DNA from: Bacteroidota bacterium
GTDB lineage: Bacteria; Bacteroidota; Bacteroidia; JABEUT01
Direction of reading: 5' to 3'
DNA: 64,000 nucleotides
NCBI GenBank assembly: GCA_013288345.1
Contig: JABDCA010000006.1
Coordinates: 18,360 to 82,359, forward strand
The first letter of the stretch is position 1. Every line of letters starts with the position of its first letter. The notes below the pieces were generated by a model. The model was not told the DNA's origin. It saw nothing but the letters and a program-made list of their open reading frames with translations, and did no database searches. Of this stretch, positions 10,012-18,993 are shown one piece after another. A program made the position numbers and the translations under genes.

Positions 10012-10398
10012 CTATTGGTGTAACACCATGCTTACCAAAGCATCTCTGATTACCTTTGAGTAAACACCCTCGGTAATTGCCATAAATGCTAAATAGAATA
10101 TAAACAAAGTATATGGTGCAATTATAGCATACTTCATAGCCCTTCTCTCATCGCCAAGGTGCATAAATATCCATACAATAAAGAATGCCTTTACCAGTGT
10201 AAGAAATATAAATGTGTACTCTTTATTGATTTCACTGAAATGAAACTGAGAACCGATGATAAGCTCTGCAATGGTTATTACAAGCATTATCCAAAATACC
10301 ATCCACAGTTTTTTTCTTACAACCTTTCCGTGTGCCTCATCATGAATAGCCGCTTTCTCGTAATTTGGATAGCCTTTATATTCTTCGAAAAAATCCAT
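10012..10398 (-). CDS. Cytochrome c oxidase subunit IV family protein
   Basis: 128 residues with three hydrophobic helices and the pattern of prokaryotic oxidase subunit IV (FIFLTLVKAFFIVWIFMHLG, then EGVYSKVI). It is an accessory inner-membrane subunit of the haem-copper terminal oxidase. 26 bp after the larger subunit III gene and 3 bp before the SCO-like gene. The N-terminal 30 residues are soluble and acidic. Confidence 0.85.
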   Translation of the reverse strand: MDFFEEYKGYPNYEKAAIHDEAHGKVVRKKLWMVFWIMLVITIAELIIGSQFHFSEINKEYTFIFLTLVKAFFIVWIFMHLGDERRAMKYAIIAPYTLFIFYLAFMAITEGVYSKVIRDALVSMVLHQ

Positions 10399-10424
10399 AC
10401 GCTTTTATATTAATATGTTTATTA

Positions 10425-11153
10425 CTATAGTAAGTAAAAGAATGTAAATACGAATACCCAAACCAAATCCACAAAGTGCCAGTATAAACCTGCTTTTTCA
10501 ATCATTTCGTAATGGCCTCGCTTTTCCATAACGCCATTCAACACCATAATAAGCATTATTATATTGATTATTACACCGCTAAATACGTGGAAACCGTGGA
10601 AACCTGTAATACAGAAGAAGAAATCGCCAAAGGTTGGTAATTGAGTGTAAGCGTTAACAATAAGGTTTGCGCCCTGAAAGTGAGGATCGATAATATGTTT
10701 CCCATTCATCCAATATTCGCGATATTGTTGGTTAGATGCTTCACCGGTAATGAAGTGATACCACTCCCAGCACTGAGAACCTACGAATATAAAACCACCT
10801 ATAATGGTAAAAAACAACCACATTGCAACTTGTCTTTTGTTGAGCCTGTGACCTGCTTCAACAGCCAATACCATGGTAACCGAACTCATAATAAGATCGA
10901 ATGTCATGAAACCTACATAGGCAAGAGGATGGTCACCATGAAGAAATGGAAAGTGAGTAAATACATCATTCGGTACTGCCCAGTCGCCCGCAAATTTGTG
11001 GCGCATAAAACCGTAAGCGCAGAGTAAGCTTGAAAATGTAAGAGCATCAGATACCAGAAAGAACCACATGAACATTTTACCGTAGCTCACCCCAAATGGC
11101 GATACCCCTCCGTCCCAGTCTTTCCGCAATGATAATGTAGCTTGATTTGACAT
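10425..11153 (-). CDS. ctaE: Cytochrome c oxidase subunit III
   Basis: 242 residues with about six transmembrane helices. FHGFHVFSGVIINIIM and the C-terminal YWHFVDLVWVFVFTFFYL are diagnostic for subunit III of haem-copper oxidases; an acidic helix residue (AVEAGHRLNKRQ) lies in the middle. Subunit III stabilises proton uptake in subunit I. It is the second subunit III-type gene in this operon, 80 bp after the first. Subunits I and II are not in this window. Confidence 0.92.
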   Translation of the reverse strand: MSNQATLSLRKDWDGGVSPFGVSYGKMFMWFFLVSDALTFSSLLCAYGFMRHKFAGDWAVPNDVFTHFPFLHGDHPLAYVGFMTFDLIMSSVTMVLAVEAGHRLNKRQVAMWLFFTIIGGFIFVGSQCWEWYHFITGEASNQQYREYWMNGKHIIDPHFQGANLIVNAYTQLPTFGDFFFCITGFHGFHVFSGVIINIIMLIMVLNGVMEKRGHYEMIEKAGLYWHFVDLVWVFVFTFFYLL

Positions 11154-11233
11154 ATATAAAGTTTATTTTGACCTATCAGCGCACAAAATTAAAAAGTTTC
11201 GCTATCTGACAATTTTTTATTTCGCTTTTTTTC

Positions 11234-11821
11234 TCACCTGTAAAGGAGCATAAATATAAACAGGTATACCCATAAGCCATCGAGAAAATGCCAGTAAGTA
11301 GCGCATAACTTAATGCCTGTGTAGTTTTGAACTGTGTATTTCTTTTTAAGTGCTTTGATATAGGCAATAGTTAATGCCACCAGGCCACCTATAATATGGC
11401 CAAGGTGCAGTAGCGATAATATATACAGGTACGAACCTGAAGCATTGCTATTGCTGCCTACCAAAAATATTTTTTGATCAACCAAGGCTTTATAGCCCAT
11501 AAACTGACATACACCAAAAGCCACACCAAGTATCCAGGTAAATAATATTCCGCGGCTTATTCCGGCAAGGGCACCCTTTTTTGCAGCCTGCATAGCCATA
11601 TTTATAGTAATGCTGCTTATAATAATAATAGCAGTACTTATATAAAAAGGAAAAGGAATTTGAAATGTTAGCCAGGTACCTGTTCCGCGGCGGACAATGT
11701 AACCACTGGTAAGCCCTGCAAACATCATACCAATACTCACCAGTCCTATCCAAAGCAACATTTTAAGCGACTTCTCTTTGATGTTCGCCGTGTTTGGTGT
11801 TCCTGTAATTTCTGCTTCCAT
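11234..11821 (-). CDS. Haem-copper oxidase subunit III family protein (second copy)
   Basis: 195 residues, five predicted helices. LHLGHIIGGLVALTIAY and YWHFLDGLWVYLFIFMLLYR are the subunit III hallmarks, as in the neighbouring ctaE, but it is shorter and the sequences differ widely, so this is an old paralogue and not a recent duplication. Located 6 bp after ctaB. It may be a second structural subunit of the same oxidase, since paired subunit III genes are common in Bacteroidota ctaB clusters. Confidence 0.88.
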   Translation of the reverse strand: MEAEITGTPNTANIKEKSLKMLLWIGLVSIGMMFAGLTSGYIVRRGTGTWLTFQIPFPFYISTAIIIISSITINMAMQAAKKGALAGISRGILFTWILGVAFGVCQFMGYKALVDQKIFLVGSNSNASGSYLYILSLLHLGHIIGGLVALTIAYIKALKKKYTVQNYTGIKLCATYWHFLDGLWVYLFIFMLLYR

Positions 11822-11827
11822 AATAAC

Positions 11828-12733
11828 TTAGTTTTTACCAAATAAAATAGCCAACTGAACTATTGGCAAGTAAATAAACGAACCGAACATAAGCCGCTTG
11901 GCAGCTTTTACGGTGCATTCGTTGTATAACTTATAAGCCTGGTAAGCAAATGCCATACCGCAGGTTATAATTACTATACCCGATATGGTTCCATTCATGC
12001 CAAAAAAGCCCGATAACATACCAAAGGGCACCAAAAAGAAAGTAAATACTAATACCATAAAAGCGCTGGTTTTATCTCTTCCTCCGGCTGATGGCAAAAG
12101 ATGAAACCCTGCTTTTTTATAATCATCGTCGGCTACCCAGGCAATGGCCCAAAAATGAGGAAACTGCCAGATAAACTGAACAGAAAAAAGCAGCCATGCA
12201 TAAAACTCAATTTTGTCGCCGGCACCTGCTGCAATATAGCCCAACATAGGCGACATAGCACCAGGTATTGCCCCAACAAAAACTGCCCAAGGGGTTTTTT
12301 GCTTTAACGGGGTATAAACAAACGCATAGAGTAACCACGATATGCCGGAAAGCACACCACAAAGTGGGTTTGTTTTTATCCATAATAAAGCTATTCCTAT
12401 AATACCCAGTAATGAAGCAACTAAATAAGCTTCAGTAAGGCTCATGCGGTTTTGAGGGAGAGGCCTGTTTGCAGTCCTGCTCATAAGTTGATCGGTATCG
12501 CGCTCTAATATCTGGTTAAAGCCACCTGATGACGCAATAACTAAAAAGCCGCCTAAAATAAGCCACCAAAATTTATACCAGTCAATAGGAGAAGTACTTG
12601 CTATTAGGTAACCAATACCTGATGAAAAGACCACTAAAGAGGCTAATCTGAACTTAGTAAACATTACATAATCAGATATTTTACCTGAAATAGTAGTTTT
12701 TAGCGATACTTCGTATGTTTTTTCCTGGAGCAC
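11828..12733 (-). CDS. ctaB: Protohaem IX farnesyltransferase (haem O synthase)
   Basis: 301 residues from a GTG start. UbiA-family membrane prenyltransferase that adds a farnesyl group to haem B, the first step to haem O/A for the terminal oxidase. The first Asp-rich motif is visible as NQILERDTDQLMSRTANRPLP (about residues 74-94), the second as ADDDYKKAGFHLLP (about residue 200), with about nine helices. First gene of a seven-gene leftward operon of oxidase subunits and assembly factors. The 478-bp upstream region carries several palindromes (see separate entries). Confidence 0.94.
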   Translation of the reverse strand: MLQEKTYEVSLKTTISGKISDYVMFTKFRLASLVVFSSGIGYLIASTSPIDWYKFWWLILGGFLVIASSGGFNQILERDTDQLMSRTANRPLPQNRMSLTEAYLVASLLGIIGIALLWIKTNPLCGVLSGISWLLYAFVYTPLKQKTPWAVFVGAIPGAMSPMLGYIAAGAGDKIEFYAWLLFSVQFIWQFPHFWAIAWVADDDYKKAGFHLLPSAGGRDKTSAFMVLVFTFFLVPFGMLSGFFGMNGTISGIVIITCGMAFAYQAYKLYNECTVKAAKRLMFGSFIYLPIVQLAILFGKN

Positions 12734-12779
12734 TATTTATAAAAAAGGAATGCAATATTAACACTTTTTTAAACCAGAA

Positions 12780-12807
12780 CCCTCAAAGAAATGGCATTTT
12801 TTGAGGG
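12780..12807. promoter_or_regulatory. Hairpin in the ctaB upstream region
   Basis: CCCTCAAA and TTTGAGGG form an 8-bp stem that extends to 11 bp with one G-T pair and a 6-nt loop. It lies 47 bp upstream of the ctaB start codon, so it would be in the 5' leader or the promoter. There is no T-run, so a terminator is unlikely. Confidence 0.4.
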
Positions 12808-12830
12808 CAAAAACGGGGCTTTCGTCTTAA

Positions 12831-12867
12831 TTGACATGCCTCTGTCAATAATATTGACATAAGTCAT
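12831..12867. promoter_or_regulatory. Paired TTGAC palindromes, possible CRP/FNR-family operator
   Basis: Two adjacent inverted repeats: TTGACA-N6-TGTCAA (12831-12848) and TTGAC-ATAA-GTCAT (12854-12867). The second fits the TTGAC-N4-GTCAA-type site of CRP/FNR regulators with one mismatch. They lie 98-134 bp upstream of ctaB. Regulation of an oxidase operon by such a factor is plausible but inferred. Confidence 0.35.
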
Positions 12868-13211
12868 TTTTTATCAGCGGTTTTCTCTGCATATTTGCAG
12901 AAGCAGAATTGAGGTCTTTCCTCACCCTTACATCTGCCTGTCTTATTCAGTTTTAAGACTACAAAAAAGTACTTTATATAAAACCCATTTTTATGATTTT
13001 GAGTAAGGTATATGGATTCTTATAAGTTACTAAAATTCAATTAATTGAACTATTTACATAGCATGCAACCATTCATAATGAATTATCATCGTATATATTA
13101 CACTATTAACAATATTTAAGCCTGAAAATGAAACATATAGATAATGGTATGTAAGGCAGATTATATAATATAACAAAAGCAAAAAAATATCATATACAAC
13201 TACAGGTGTAA

Positions 13212-16200
13212 GTGAATGTTTTAGGTAACATAGTTTCTTTTAGGAAAACAAGGTTTTTTCTATTGCTGGCATTATTGGCTTTTTCCAACATTGCCGGTGC
13301 TGCAACATATTATTGGTATGGGGCTTCTAATGGCAATTGGGGAACTTCGGCTAACTGGTTTTTGGGCACAGGTGGCACAGGTGGGGCAGGTGCAGTACCA
13401 CTTGCAGGCGATAACGTAATTTTTGATAATAATAGCCTTAGCTGTGCTATAGATGTAAATGCTGTATGTAATAATTTAACAGTAACTGCAGGTTTTACCA
13501 ATACTATAAACCAAAATAACGGAAAAACGCTAAGCATTTCTGGTACCTCTGCCTGGTCAGGCGGTACATTTTCGGGTGGGAATAAAAACATAACGAATAC
13601 AGGGGCATTTACTGTTTCTGGAATGGCATTTACAAGTACTTCAGGTACATTAATTCTAAAAAGCTCTTTCACTCTAAGCTCAGGTACCTTTACCCATAAT
13701 AGTGGAACAGTGACTTTTGATAACCACCCCTTAGGTGGAACTTTTTCAATAACCGGTACACCCACATTTTACGACCTTACTGTGATCGGTTATTACGGAA
13801 CATTTACAGTTAATAATTCTATAGTGGTAGCTGATAATTTAACACTTGATGCTACTAATGGCTCTTTAACTGCTGCAATTGGCACTGTTGCCGGAATTAC
13901 AATAACAGTTAATGCTACTACAACTCTTCAAGGGTCAAGCCTTTTATTACTTAATACAGGAACGATAATTGCAAATGGTAATTTTACCGACAACAATACA
14001 TCCACCGGGGCTACTTACGGAACGGCTACAATTAAATTTACCGGAGCAGGAACACAAACCTTTTCGAGTACAGGCACTGCAGGGCAAGGTGAACTGCCAA
14101 ACATAATTATTAATGCTACAGGAACTATAAACTTATCGGGAACTATTTCAGTTGGACATAACTGGACCTATACTTCAGGAACAATAAGCCCTGGTGCATC
14201 TACAATTTATTTAGATGAAACAACAAATGCTATTACTGTATCAGGGGTTCATACCCTTAATAATGTTACCATTAATCAGGTTTATGCTACAACCACAATC
14301 AGTAATAATTTAACGGTTAATAATTTTACGATCAATGCAACCCAATACGGTACACTTGCTGTCAGTTCAAACCTGACTATAAATGGGACATTGTCATTAA
14401 CAGGTACAAGCTATATAATTTTCAGTACCGGCAACATATTTGCAAATGGTAATATTACTATTACCAATACAGGCATATATACCACAGGCAATGGGCCTGC
14501 TACGCTGAATATTACAGGAAGTGGTAACCAGACCATCTCAAACACTGCCGGTACTGTTGGGCAAGGATGCCTTCCGAGTATTGTAATTAATAGTACAGGT
14601 GGAACAGTTTCTTTATCAGGATTAATTTCAACACAAAACTGGACCTACACAGCAGGAACAGTAAGTGCAGGTTCATCAACTGTTGATATATACGGGCCTT
14701 ATGCTAATTCAGGTGTGGGATACTACGGCCCCTTTACCTTAACATCTAATGGTATGTCATTTTATAATCTATCCATAGATGCGGGACAGGTAACGTTAGG
14801 GAATGCCCTTACTGTAACTAATAATCTTAGTATCAATTCGGCTACATTGGCACCTATTACTTTCATTGCCTCAGGCAATGCCATGACAGTAGGCGGTAAT
14901 TTTACCAATAATGCAAACTTTACATCAAACAGTAATACTCTTACCTTAAACGGAGCAGGCGCCCAGACATATACGCAGGCAGCCAATGGCGGATGGCCAA
15001 ATACAGCCGGTGGTAACTTATATAATTTAACTGTAACTAATAGCTCAGTTACAACACTGGCCAGCATAATGACTGTTACCAATAACCTGACTATTAGCGG
15101 TACTGCAACCCTTGCCAGTGATGTATATAATATAACCGGTAATGCTGCTGGAACTTTTACCATGGGCGCAGGTACAAGTTTAACCTTAGGCAATACAGGC
15201 TCGGCAACGGCAACCATTTTCCCTTCAGCTTTTACAGCAGCGCATACAACCCTTAATGTAACAAGCACTGTTACTTATCAGGCCAACGGGGCACAAACCG
15301 TTTCTGTTACACCAACCTATGGCAACCTTGTAATATCAACCGGGGCAGCAGCCAGTACCAAAACCCTTCCCGGAACCCCATTAACTATTGCAGGTAACCT
15401 AACCACTAATGCATCTGCTACGCTAAGTACTACAACGCGTACAGTTACCCTAACCGGTAATTTTATAAATAACGGAACTTTCTCTGCCAGCACCGGAACT
15501 TTCAACATTAGCGGCGACTTTACAAACAACAGTACTTTTACCCCAGGCACTGGCACCACTATTTTTAAAGGTTCAATAGCTCAGGCAATTGGTGGCAGCA
15601 CTTCAACCACGTTTTATAATTTCACACTGAACAATTCATCAGGAATGACAACCGGTGTAACCCAAAATATAAACACCAATGTATCAAACATATTAACACT
15701 TACAGCCGGGGCATATAATCTGAACGGATTTACATTGTCTTTAAGCACTACCCTTACAGGAGGTAGCGCAACAGCTTATGTGGTAAGTGAAAACACATCT
15801 ATGACAAGTATCTTTCAGTGGAACAACATAAGTATGAGTGTTGCTAGTTTTGTTTTCCCATTTGGCGCCACAATAGGTGGAACAAATTATTATTTACCAT
15901 TTACATTTAATATATCTTCCGCGGCTCTCTCATTAGGAAATGTAGCGGCTGCAACATACGATGTAGGGTCTAACAATACTCCATTTGCTCCGGGTGTTAC
16001 TAACCTTATAGGTGCATCTACAGGCTGCTATGGAGGTATTGATGAATCGGTGCAGGCAATAGTTGACCGCTGGTGGTATATCAATGCACCATCAAACCCA
16101 ACTGCAAATATTACATTTACATACGCCGGGCCTGAAGCTGCTACTCTTACCGGAATTCCGGGCTGTGGATCAACCCTTGATGCATATCAGTGGAACACTT

Positions 16201-16886
16201 CATTAGCTTATTGGAACCCAAGAGTTGGTGGTGGCACGGCGGCAATAACTGCTGCCGGTTCTACCGGTTCACTAAGCTCGGCAAGCCAGGCTACGTTCCC
16301 TGCTTCCGAATGGGTAGCCGGTTTGTTTGCTGCAGCTCTTCCTATTAAATTAGTTTACTTTGATGCAAAGGTAAATGACGAGGGCAATGTAAATTGCACC
16401 TGGGAAGCTGCTACACAATCAAACAACAGGTTATTTACTGTTGAAAAATCTATTGACGGAGTTAATTTTGATTCTGCAGGTACATTGCCTGGCGCAGGCA
16501 CCACATCGCAACTTATCGATTATAGCTTATTAGATGAACACCCCTATACTGGTACATCATATTACAGGCTAAAGCAAACTGATATTGATGGTGCATCAAC
16601 TGTTTCAGCAATTGTGCCGGTAAATATTTCGCCAAAAGCGGGAATGACTATTTTCCCTAACCCTGCAAAGGCAACAATGCTATTGAATTACATTACTAAA
16701 GCTGCAAGTACACTGAATGTGCAAATAACAGACCTTACAGGAAGAGTTATTTCAACCAATGACTATAACCTGCAAAATGGGGGAAATACTTTCAGTATAA
16801 ATGTAAGCAACCTTGCACAAGGCACCTACTTACTACAAGCCTTTGATGGAGTTAAAACAACCACATCGAAGTTTATAAAACAATAA
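13212..16886 (+). CDS. Large repeat-rich T9SS-exported surface protein
   Basis: 1224 residues from a GTG start. A signal peptide (FFLLLALLAFSNIAGA) precedes a Ser/Thr/Asn/Gly-rich body of short beta strands (patterns such as LTVNNFTINA and NLTINGTLSL), as in beta-solenoid adhesins. A block of about 105 residues with the landmarks ANGN, WTYTSGT and SPGAS near residues 238-343 recurs near 396-500 (ANGN, WTYTAGT, SAGSS), a 158-residue period. The end (IFPNPAKATM... VISTNDYNL... GTYLLQ... KFIKQ) is a T9SS type A sorting domain. It is presumably cleaved and anchored by the PorU system encoded at the right end. Function unknown; adhesin or surface-layer role inferred. Confidence 0.88.
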   Translation: MNVLGNIVSFRKTRFFLLLALLAFSNIAGAATYYWYGASNGNWGTSANWFLGTGGTGGAGAVPLAGDNVIFDNNSLSCAIDVNAVCNNLTVTAGFTNTINQNNGKTLSISGTSAWSGGTFSGGNKNITNTGAFTVSGMAFTSTSGTLILKSSFTLSSGTFTHNSGTVTFDNHPLGGTFSITGTPTFYDLTVIGYYGTFTVNNSIVVADNLTLDATNGSLTAAIGTVAGITITVNATTTLQGSSLLLLNTGTIIANGNFTDNNTSTGATYGTATIKFTGAGTQTFSSTGTAGQGELPNIIINATGTINLSGTISVGHNWTYTSGTISPGASTIYLDETTNAITVSGVHTLNNVTINQVYATTTISNNLTVNNFTINATQYGTLAVSSNLTINGTLSLTGTSYIIFSTGNIFANGNITITNTGIYTTGNGPATLNITGSGNQTISNTAGTVGQGCLPSIVINSTGGTVSLSGLISTQNWTYTAGTVSAGSSTVDIYGPYANSGVGYYGPFTLTSNGMSFYNLSIDAGQVTLGNALTVTNNLSINSATLAPITFIASGNAMTVGGNFTNNANFTSNSNTLTLNGAGAQTYTQAANGGWPNTAGGNLYNLTVTNSSVTTLASIMTVTNNLTISGTATLASDVYNITGNAAGTFTMGAGTSLTLGNTGSATATIFPSAFTAAHTTLNVTSTVTYQANGAQTVSVTPTYGNLVISTGAAASTKTLPGTPLTIAGNLTTNASATLSTTTRTVTLTGNFINNGTFSASTGTFNISGDFTNNSTFTPGTGTTIFKGSIAQAIGGSTSTTFYNFTLNNSSGMTTGVTQNINTNVSNILTLTAGAYNLNGFTLSLSTTLTGGSATAYVVSENTSMTSIFQWNNISMSVASFVFPFGATIGGTNYYLPFTFNISSAALSLGNVAAATYDVGSNNTPFAPGVTNLIGASTGCYGGIDESVQAIVDRWWYINAPSNPTANITFTYAGPEAATLTGIPGCGSTLDAYQWNTSLAYWNPRVGGGTAAITAAGSTGSLSSASQATFPASEWVAGLFAAALPIKLVYFDAKVNDEGNVNCTWEAATQSNNRLFTVEKSIDGVNFDSAGTLPGAGTTSQLIDYSLLDEHPYTGTSYYRLKQTDIDGASTVSAIVPVNISPKAGMTIFPNPAKATMLLNYITKAASTLNVQITDLTGRVISTNDYNLQNGGNTFSINVSNLAQGTYLLQAFDGVKTTTSKFIKQ

Positions 16887-16897
16887 GAGAATATTTT

Positions 16898-17278
16898 TTA
16901 CTGGCCTATGGTCTGCTTGTAATCAGCGGCAGAAAGAAGTGCATCGGCTTCAGCAGCATTCTGGAGGGATATTTTCACCATCCATCCATCACCATACGGA
17001 TCCTTATTTACTAATTCAGGATTTGCTTCGAGCTTAGCATTAACCTCGAGTACCTTACCGGCAACAGGCATAAACAGGTCCGATACAGTTTTAACTGCTT
17101 CTATGGTACCAAAAAGTTCACCGTGTTTTACATCCTTGCCAACCGAGTTGATATCAATAAACACAATATCTCCTAATTCGCCCTGGGCAAATTCAGTAAT
17201 ACCCACATAAGCTTCGTTGCCACTTACGCGAATCCATTCGTGGTCTTTTGTATACTTCAGGTTGTCGGGAAAATTCAT
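16898..17278 (-). CDS. gcvH: Glycine cleavage system H protein
   Basis: 126 residues, full length. Lipoyl carrier that shuttles the aminomethyl group between the P, T and L proteins of glycine cleavage. The lipoylated Lys63 sits in [11 protein letters not shown]. The N-terminal YTKDHEWI and [16 protein letters not shown] are family hallmarks. Monocistronic: 11 bp from the convergent T9SS cargo stop, with a TATATTTG -7 element about 24 nt upstream. gcvP and gcvT are not in the window. Confidence 0.96.
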   Translation of the reverse strand: MNFPDNLKYTKDHEWIRVSGNEAYVGITEFAQGELGDIVFIDINSVGKDVKHGELFGTIEAVKTVSDLFMPVAGKVLEVNAKLEANPELVNKDPYGDGWMVKISLQNAAEADALLSAADYKQTIGQ

Positions 17279-17302
17279 ATGCTATGTTTTTTGATATGGC
17301 GG

Positions 17303-17310
17303 CAAATATA
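17303..17310 (-). promoter_or_regulatory. Predicted -7 promoter element of gcvH
   Basis: TATATTTG on the minus strand, 24 nt upstream of the gcvH ATG; matches TAnnTTTG. Confidence 0.5.
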
Positions 17311-17378
17311 AATTATCTACATTAATAATGGTAAATTTATATTAGATACCTGCTGAGCAATTATAACCTCTATTTTTT

Positions 17379-17386
17379 TACTTTTG
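17379..17386 (+). promoter_or_regulatory. Predicted -7 promoter element of frr
   Basis: TACTTTTG followed by CA, 25 nt before the frr ATG; matches TAnnTTTG. Confidence 0.5.
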
Positions 17387-17411
17387 CAACAATAACCAAG
17401 TCATTTAGAAC

Positions 17412-17975
17412 ATGAACGAAGAATTGAAACTTATACTGGACGACGCAAAAGAGCAAATGCAAAAGGCCATTGAACACTTAGAAAACGAACTTGCTAAAAT
17501 ACGCGCAGGCCGGGCAAACCCTATGATGCTTGAAAACATTATGGTTGACTACTATGGCGCCCGCACTCATTTAAAAAATACAGCAAACATTAACTCACAA
17601 GATTCCCGTACCCTGATCATACAGCCTTGGGAACCAAGTATGCTCGACCCTATTGAAAAGGCTCTGCAAGCAGCAAACCTGGGCATTACCCCGCAAAACG
17701 ACGGAAAAATAATCCGCCTTTCCATACCACCGCTTACTGAAGAACGCAGAAAGGAAATGGTGAAGAAAGTAAAAGGTGAAGCTGAAAATTGTAAGGTATC
17801 TGTACGTACTATACGTAAGGAAGCCAATGAAGCAATTAAAGCTTTATTGAAGGAAGGCGTACCCGAAGACGAAGCAAAGGACGCAGAAGCAAAGACCCAG
17901 ACACTTACCGATGAGTTTATTGTTCACTCAGATAAGCACGCCGAGAAGAAAGAGAAGGATATACTGACGGTGTAA
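17412..17975 (+). CDS. frr: Ribosome recycling factor
   Basis: 187 residues, normal length. With EF-G it splits post-termination ribosomes. Family motifs: KIRAGRANPMMLENIMVDYYG near residue 30, IQPWEPSMLDPIEKAL near 75, and IPPLTEERRKEMVKKVK near 112. The gene stands alone; pyrH, its frequent upstream partner, is absent and gcvH is divergent. Confidence 0.97.
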   Translation: MNEELKLILDDAKEQMQKAIEHLENELAKIRAGRANPMMLENIMVDYYGARTHLKNTANINSQDSRTLIIQPWEPSMLDPIEKALQAANLGITPQNDGKIIRLSIPPLTEERRKEMVKKVKGEAENCKVSVRTIRKEANEAIKALLKEGVPEDEAKDAEAKTQTLTDEFIVHSDKHAEKKEKDILTV

Positions 17976-17982
17976 TCCAAAT

Positions 17983-18101
17983 ACTGAATATCGAACACGG
18001 AATGTCGAATGTTGAAGTAAAATTCACTATTCGACATTTTTATTTAAGCTACTTATGGTTCAACAACTTGGATATTCATTATTCCTTGTTGGGTATTCGA
18101 T
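17983..18101. repeat. Intergenic inverted repeat, TTCGATATT/TGTCGAAT family
   Basis: Left arm has GAATATCGAACACGGAATG and TGTCGAATGTTGAAG; right arm has TATTCGACAT and CCTTGTTGGGTATTCGATAT. Degenerate complementary arms about 40 nt long around a central T-rich loop. Lies between the convergent frr and EamA genes. A related fragment occurs at 21361-21390. Confidence 0.5.
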
Positions 18102-18105
18102 ATTA

Positions 18106-18993
18106 TTAAGTGGCCTTTCTTTTATTAATAAGGAACACCCCCGCTATGACTATAGCAAAGCCCAGCGCCTGTATCCAGCCAAGGTTTTCGCCATCGAGTA
18201 CGCCCCACATAATAGCTACAATAGGAATAAAATAGGTGATGGAAGAACTGAACAAAACACTGGATGTTTTAAGCAGTTTGTTGAATAGTATTTGCGATAC
18301 ACCTGTACCGAATACGCCTAAGAGCACCACATAAAAAAAGCTCTCTACCGCTTTACCACCCGATGACAGGCGTTGCACAAAATCGGTTGAGAAAAGATAG
18401 GCTGCCGTAAGAGGGCCGACTCCAAAAAGCGCAAAGCCTGATAACTGCACATTATTTATCGAACCCAGGAATGTCTTGATGATATTGACATTGAAGGCAT
18501 AGCAGATACAGGCTACAATAATGTATATGCTATAGTAATAGTTATTATCGAAACTGCCTTTGGCATTATAAACCACAGTCAAAATAGCTCCTGCAAGGCC
18601 TAAAAACACACCTGCAACTTTCAGGGTACTGGTTTTCATTTTAAAGAACATAACGCCTACTACAAGGGCAAAGACAGTAGTAAGCGAATTAAGAATACCC
18701 GCCACAGAACTGGATAGAGCTGTTTCGGCTTTAGTAAATAAAAATGCAGGAATACCATTGCCCAACACACCGGCAATGAGTATAAATACCCACTTATTCA
18801 TGGGTATTTGTTTAATGTGCCCAATTACAAAAGGGAACAGAAACAAGAACGCAACAACCATGCGTATAGCTGCAACCTGCTGGGGGCTATATACCTCGAG
18901 GCCACGCTTCATTAATATAAATGAGCTACCCCATATAAGTGCAAGCACAACAAATATGAGCCACTTAATAAAAGACGAATTGGAATTAGACAT
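18106..18993 (-). CDS. EamA/DMT-superfamily transporter
   Basis: 295 residues from the ATG at 18993 (MSNSNSSFIKWL). A start 105 nt further upstream would run through an intergenic repeat and is rejected. Ten predicted helices in two EamA halves: the first has ALIWGSSFILMKRGL near residue 20, the second GLAGAILTVVY and ITYFIPIVAIMWG. Drug/metabolite-type permease; the substrate is not inferable. It stands alone between frr and dnaG, facing frr. Confidence 0.87.
   Translation of the reverse strand: MSNSNSSFIKWLIFVVLALIWGSSFILMKRGLEVYSPQQVAAIRMVVAFLFLFPFVIGHIKQIPMNKWVFILIAGVLGNGIPAFLFTKAETALSSSVAGILNSLTTVFALVVGVMFFKMKTSTLKVAGVFLGLAGAILTVVYNAKGSFDNNYYYSIYIIVACICYAFNVNIIKTFLGSINNVQLSGFALFGVGPLTAAYLFSTDFVQRLSSGGKAVESFFYVVLLGVFGTGVSQILFNKLLKTSSVLFSSSITYFIPIVAIMWGVLDGENLGWIQALGFAIVIAGVFLINKRKAT

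Larger units (their letters stand above)
12734..13211. other. Intergenic region between divergent ctaB and a T9SS cargo gene
   Basis: 478 bp without a coding sequence I can support. The ctaB-proximal half holds an 11-bp-stem hairpin and two TTGAC/GTCA palindromes; the rest is about 70% A+T with no recognisable element. No TAnnTTTG box is close to either start codon. Confidence 0.7.

Noticed and set aside
11176..11367. 63-codon frame overlapping the second subunit III gene
   Set aside because: Overlaps the conserved 3' end of a real gene in another frame.
12831..12859. TTGACA as a sigma70 -35 box
   Set aside because: Bacteroidota use a different promoter consensus and no matching -10 element lies at the right distance.
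13310..13765. Val/Pro-rich open frames opposite the giant T9SS cargo
   Set aside because: Products of reverse reading of a Thr/Asn/Gly-rich repeat gene; typical shadow composition.
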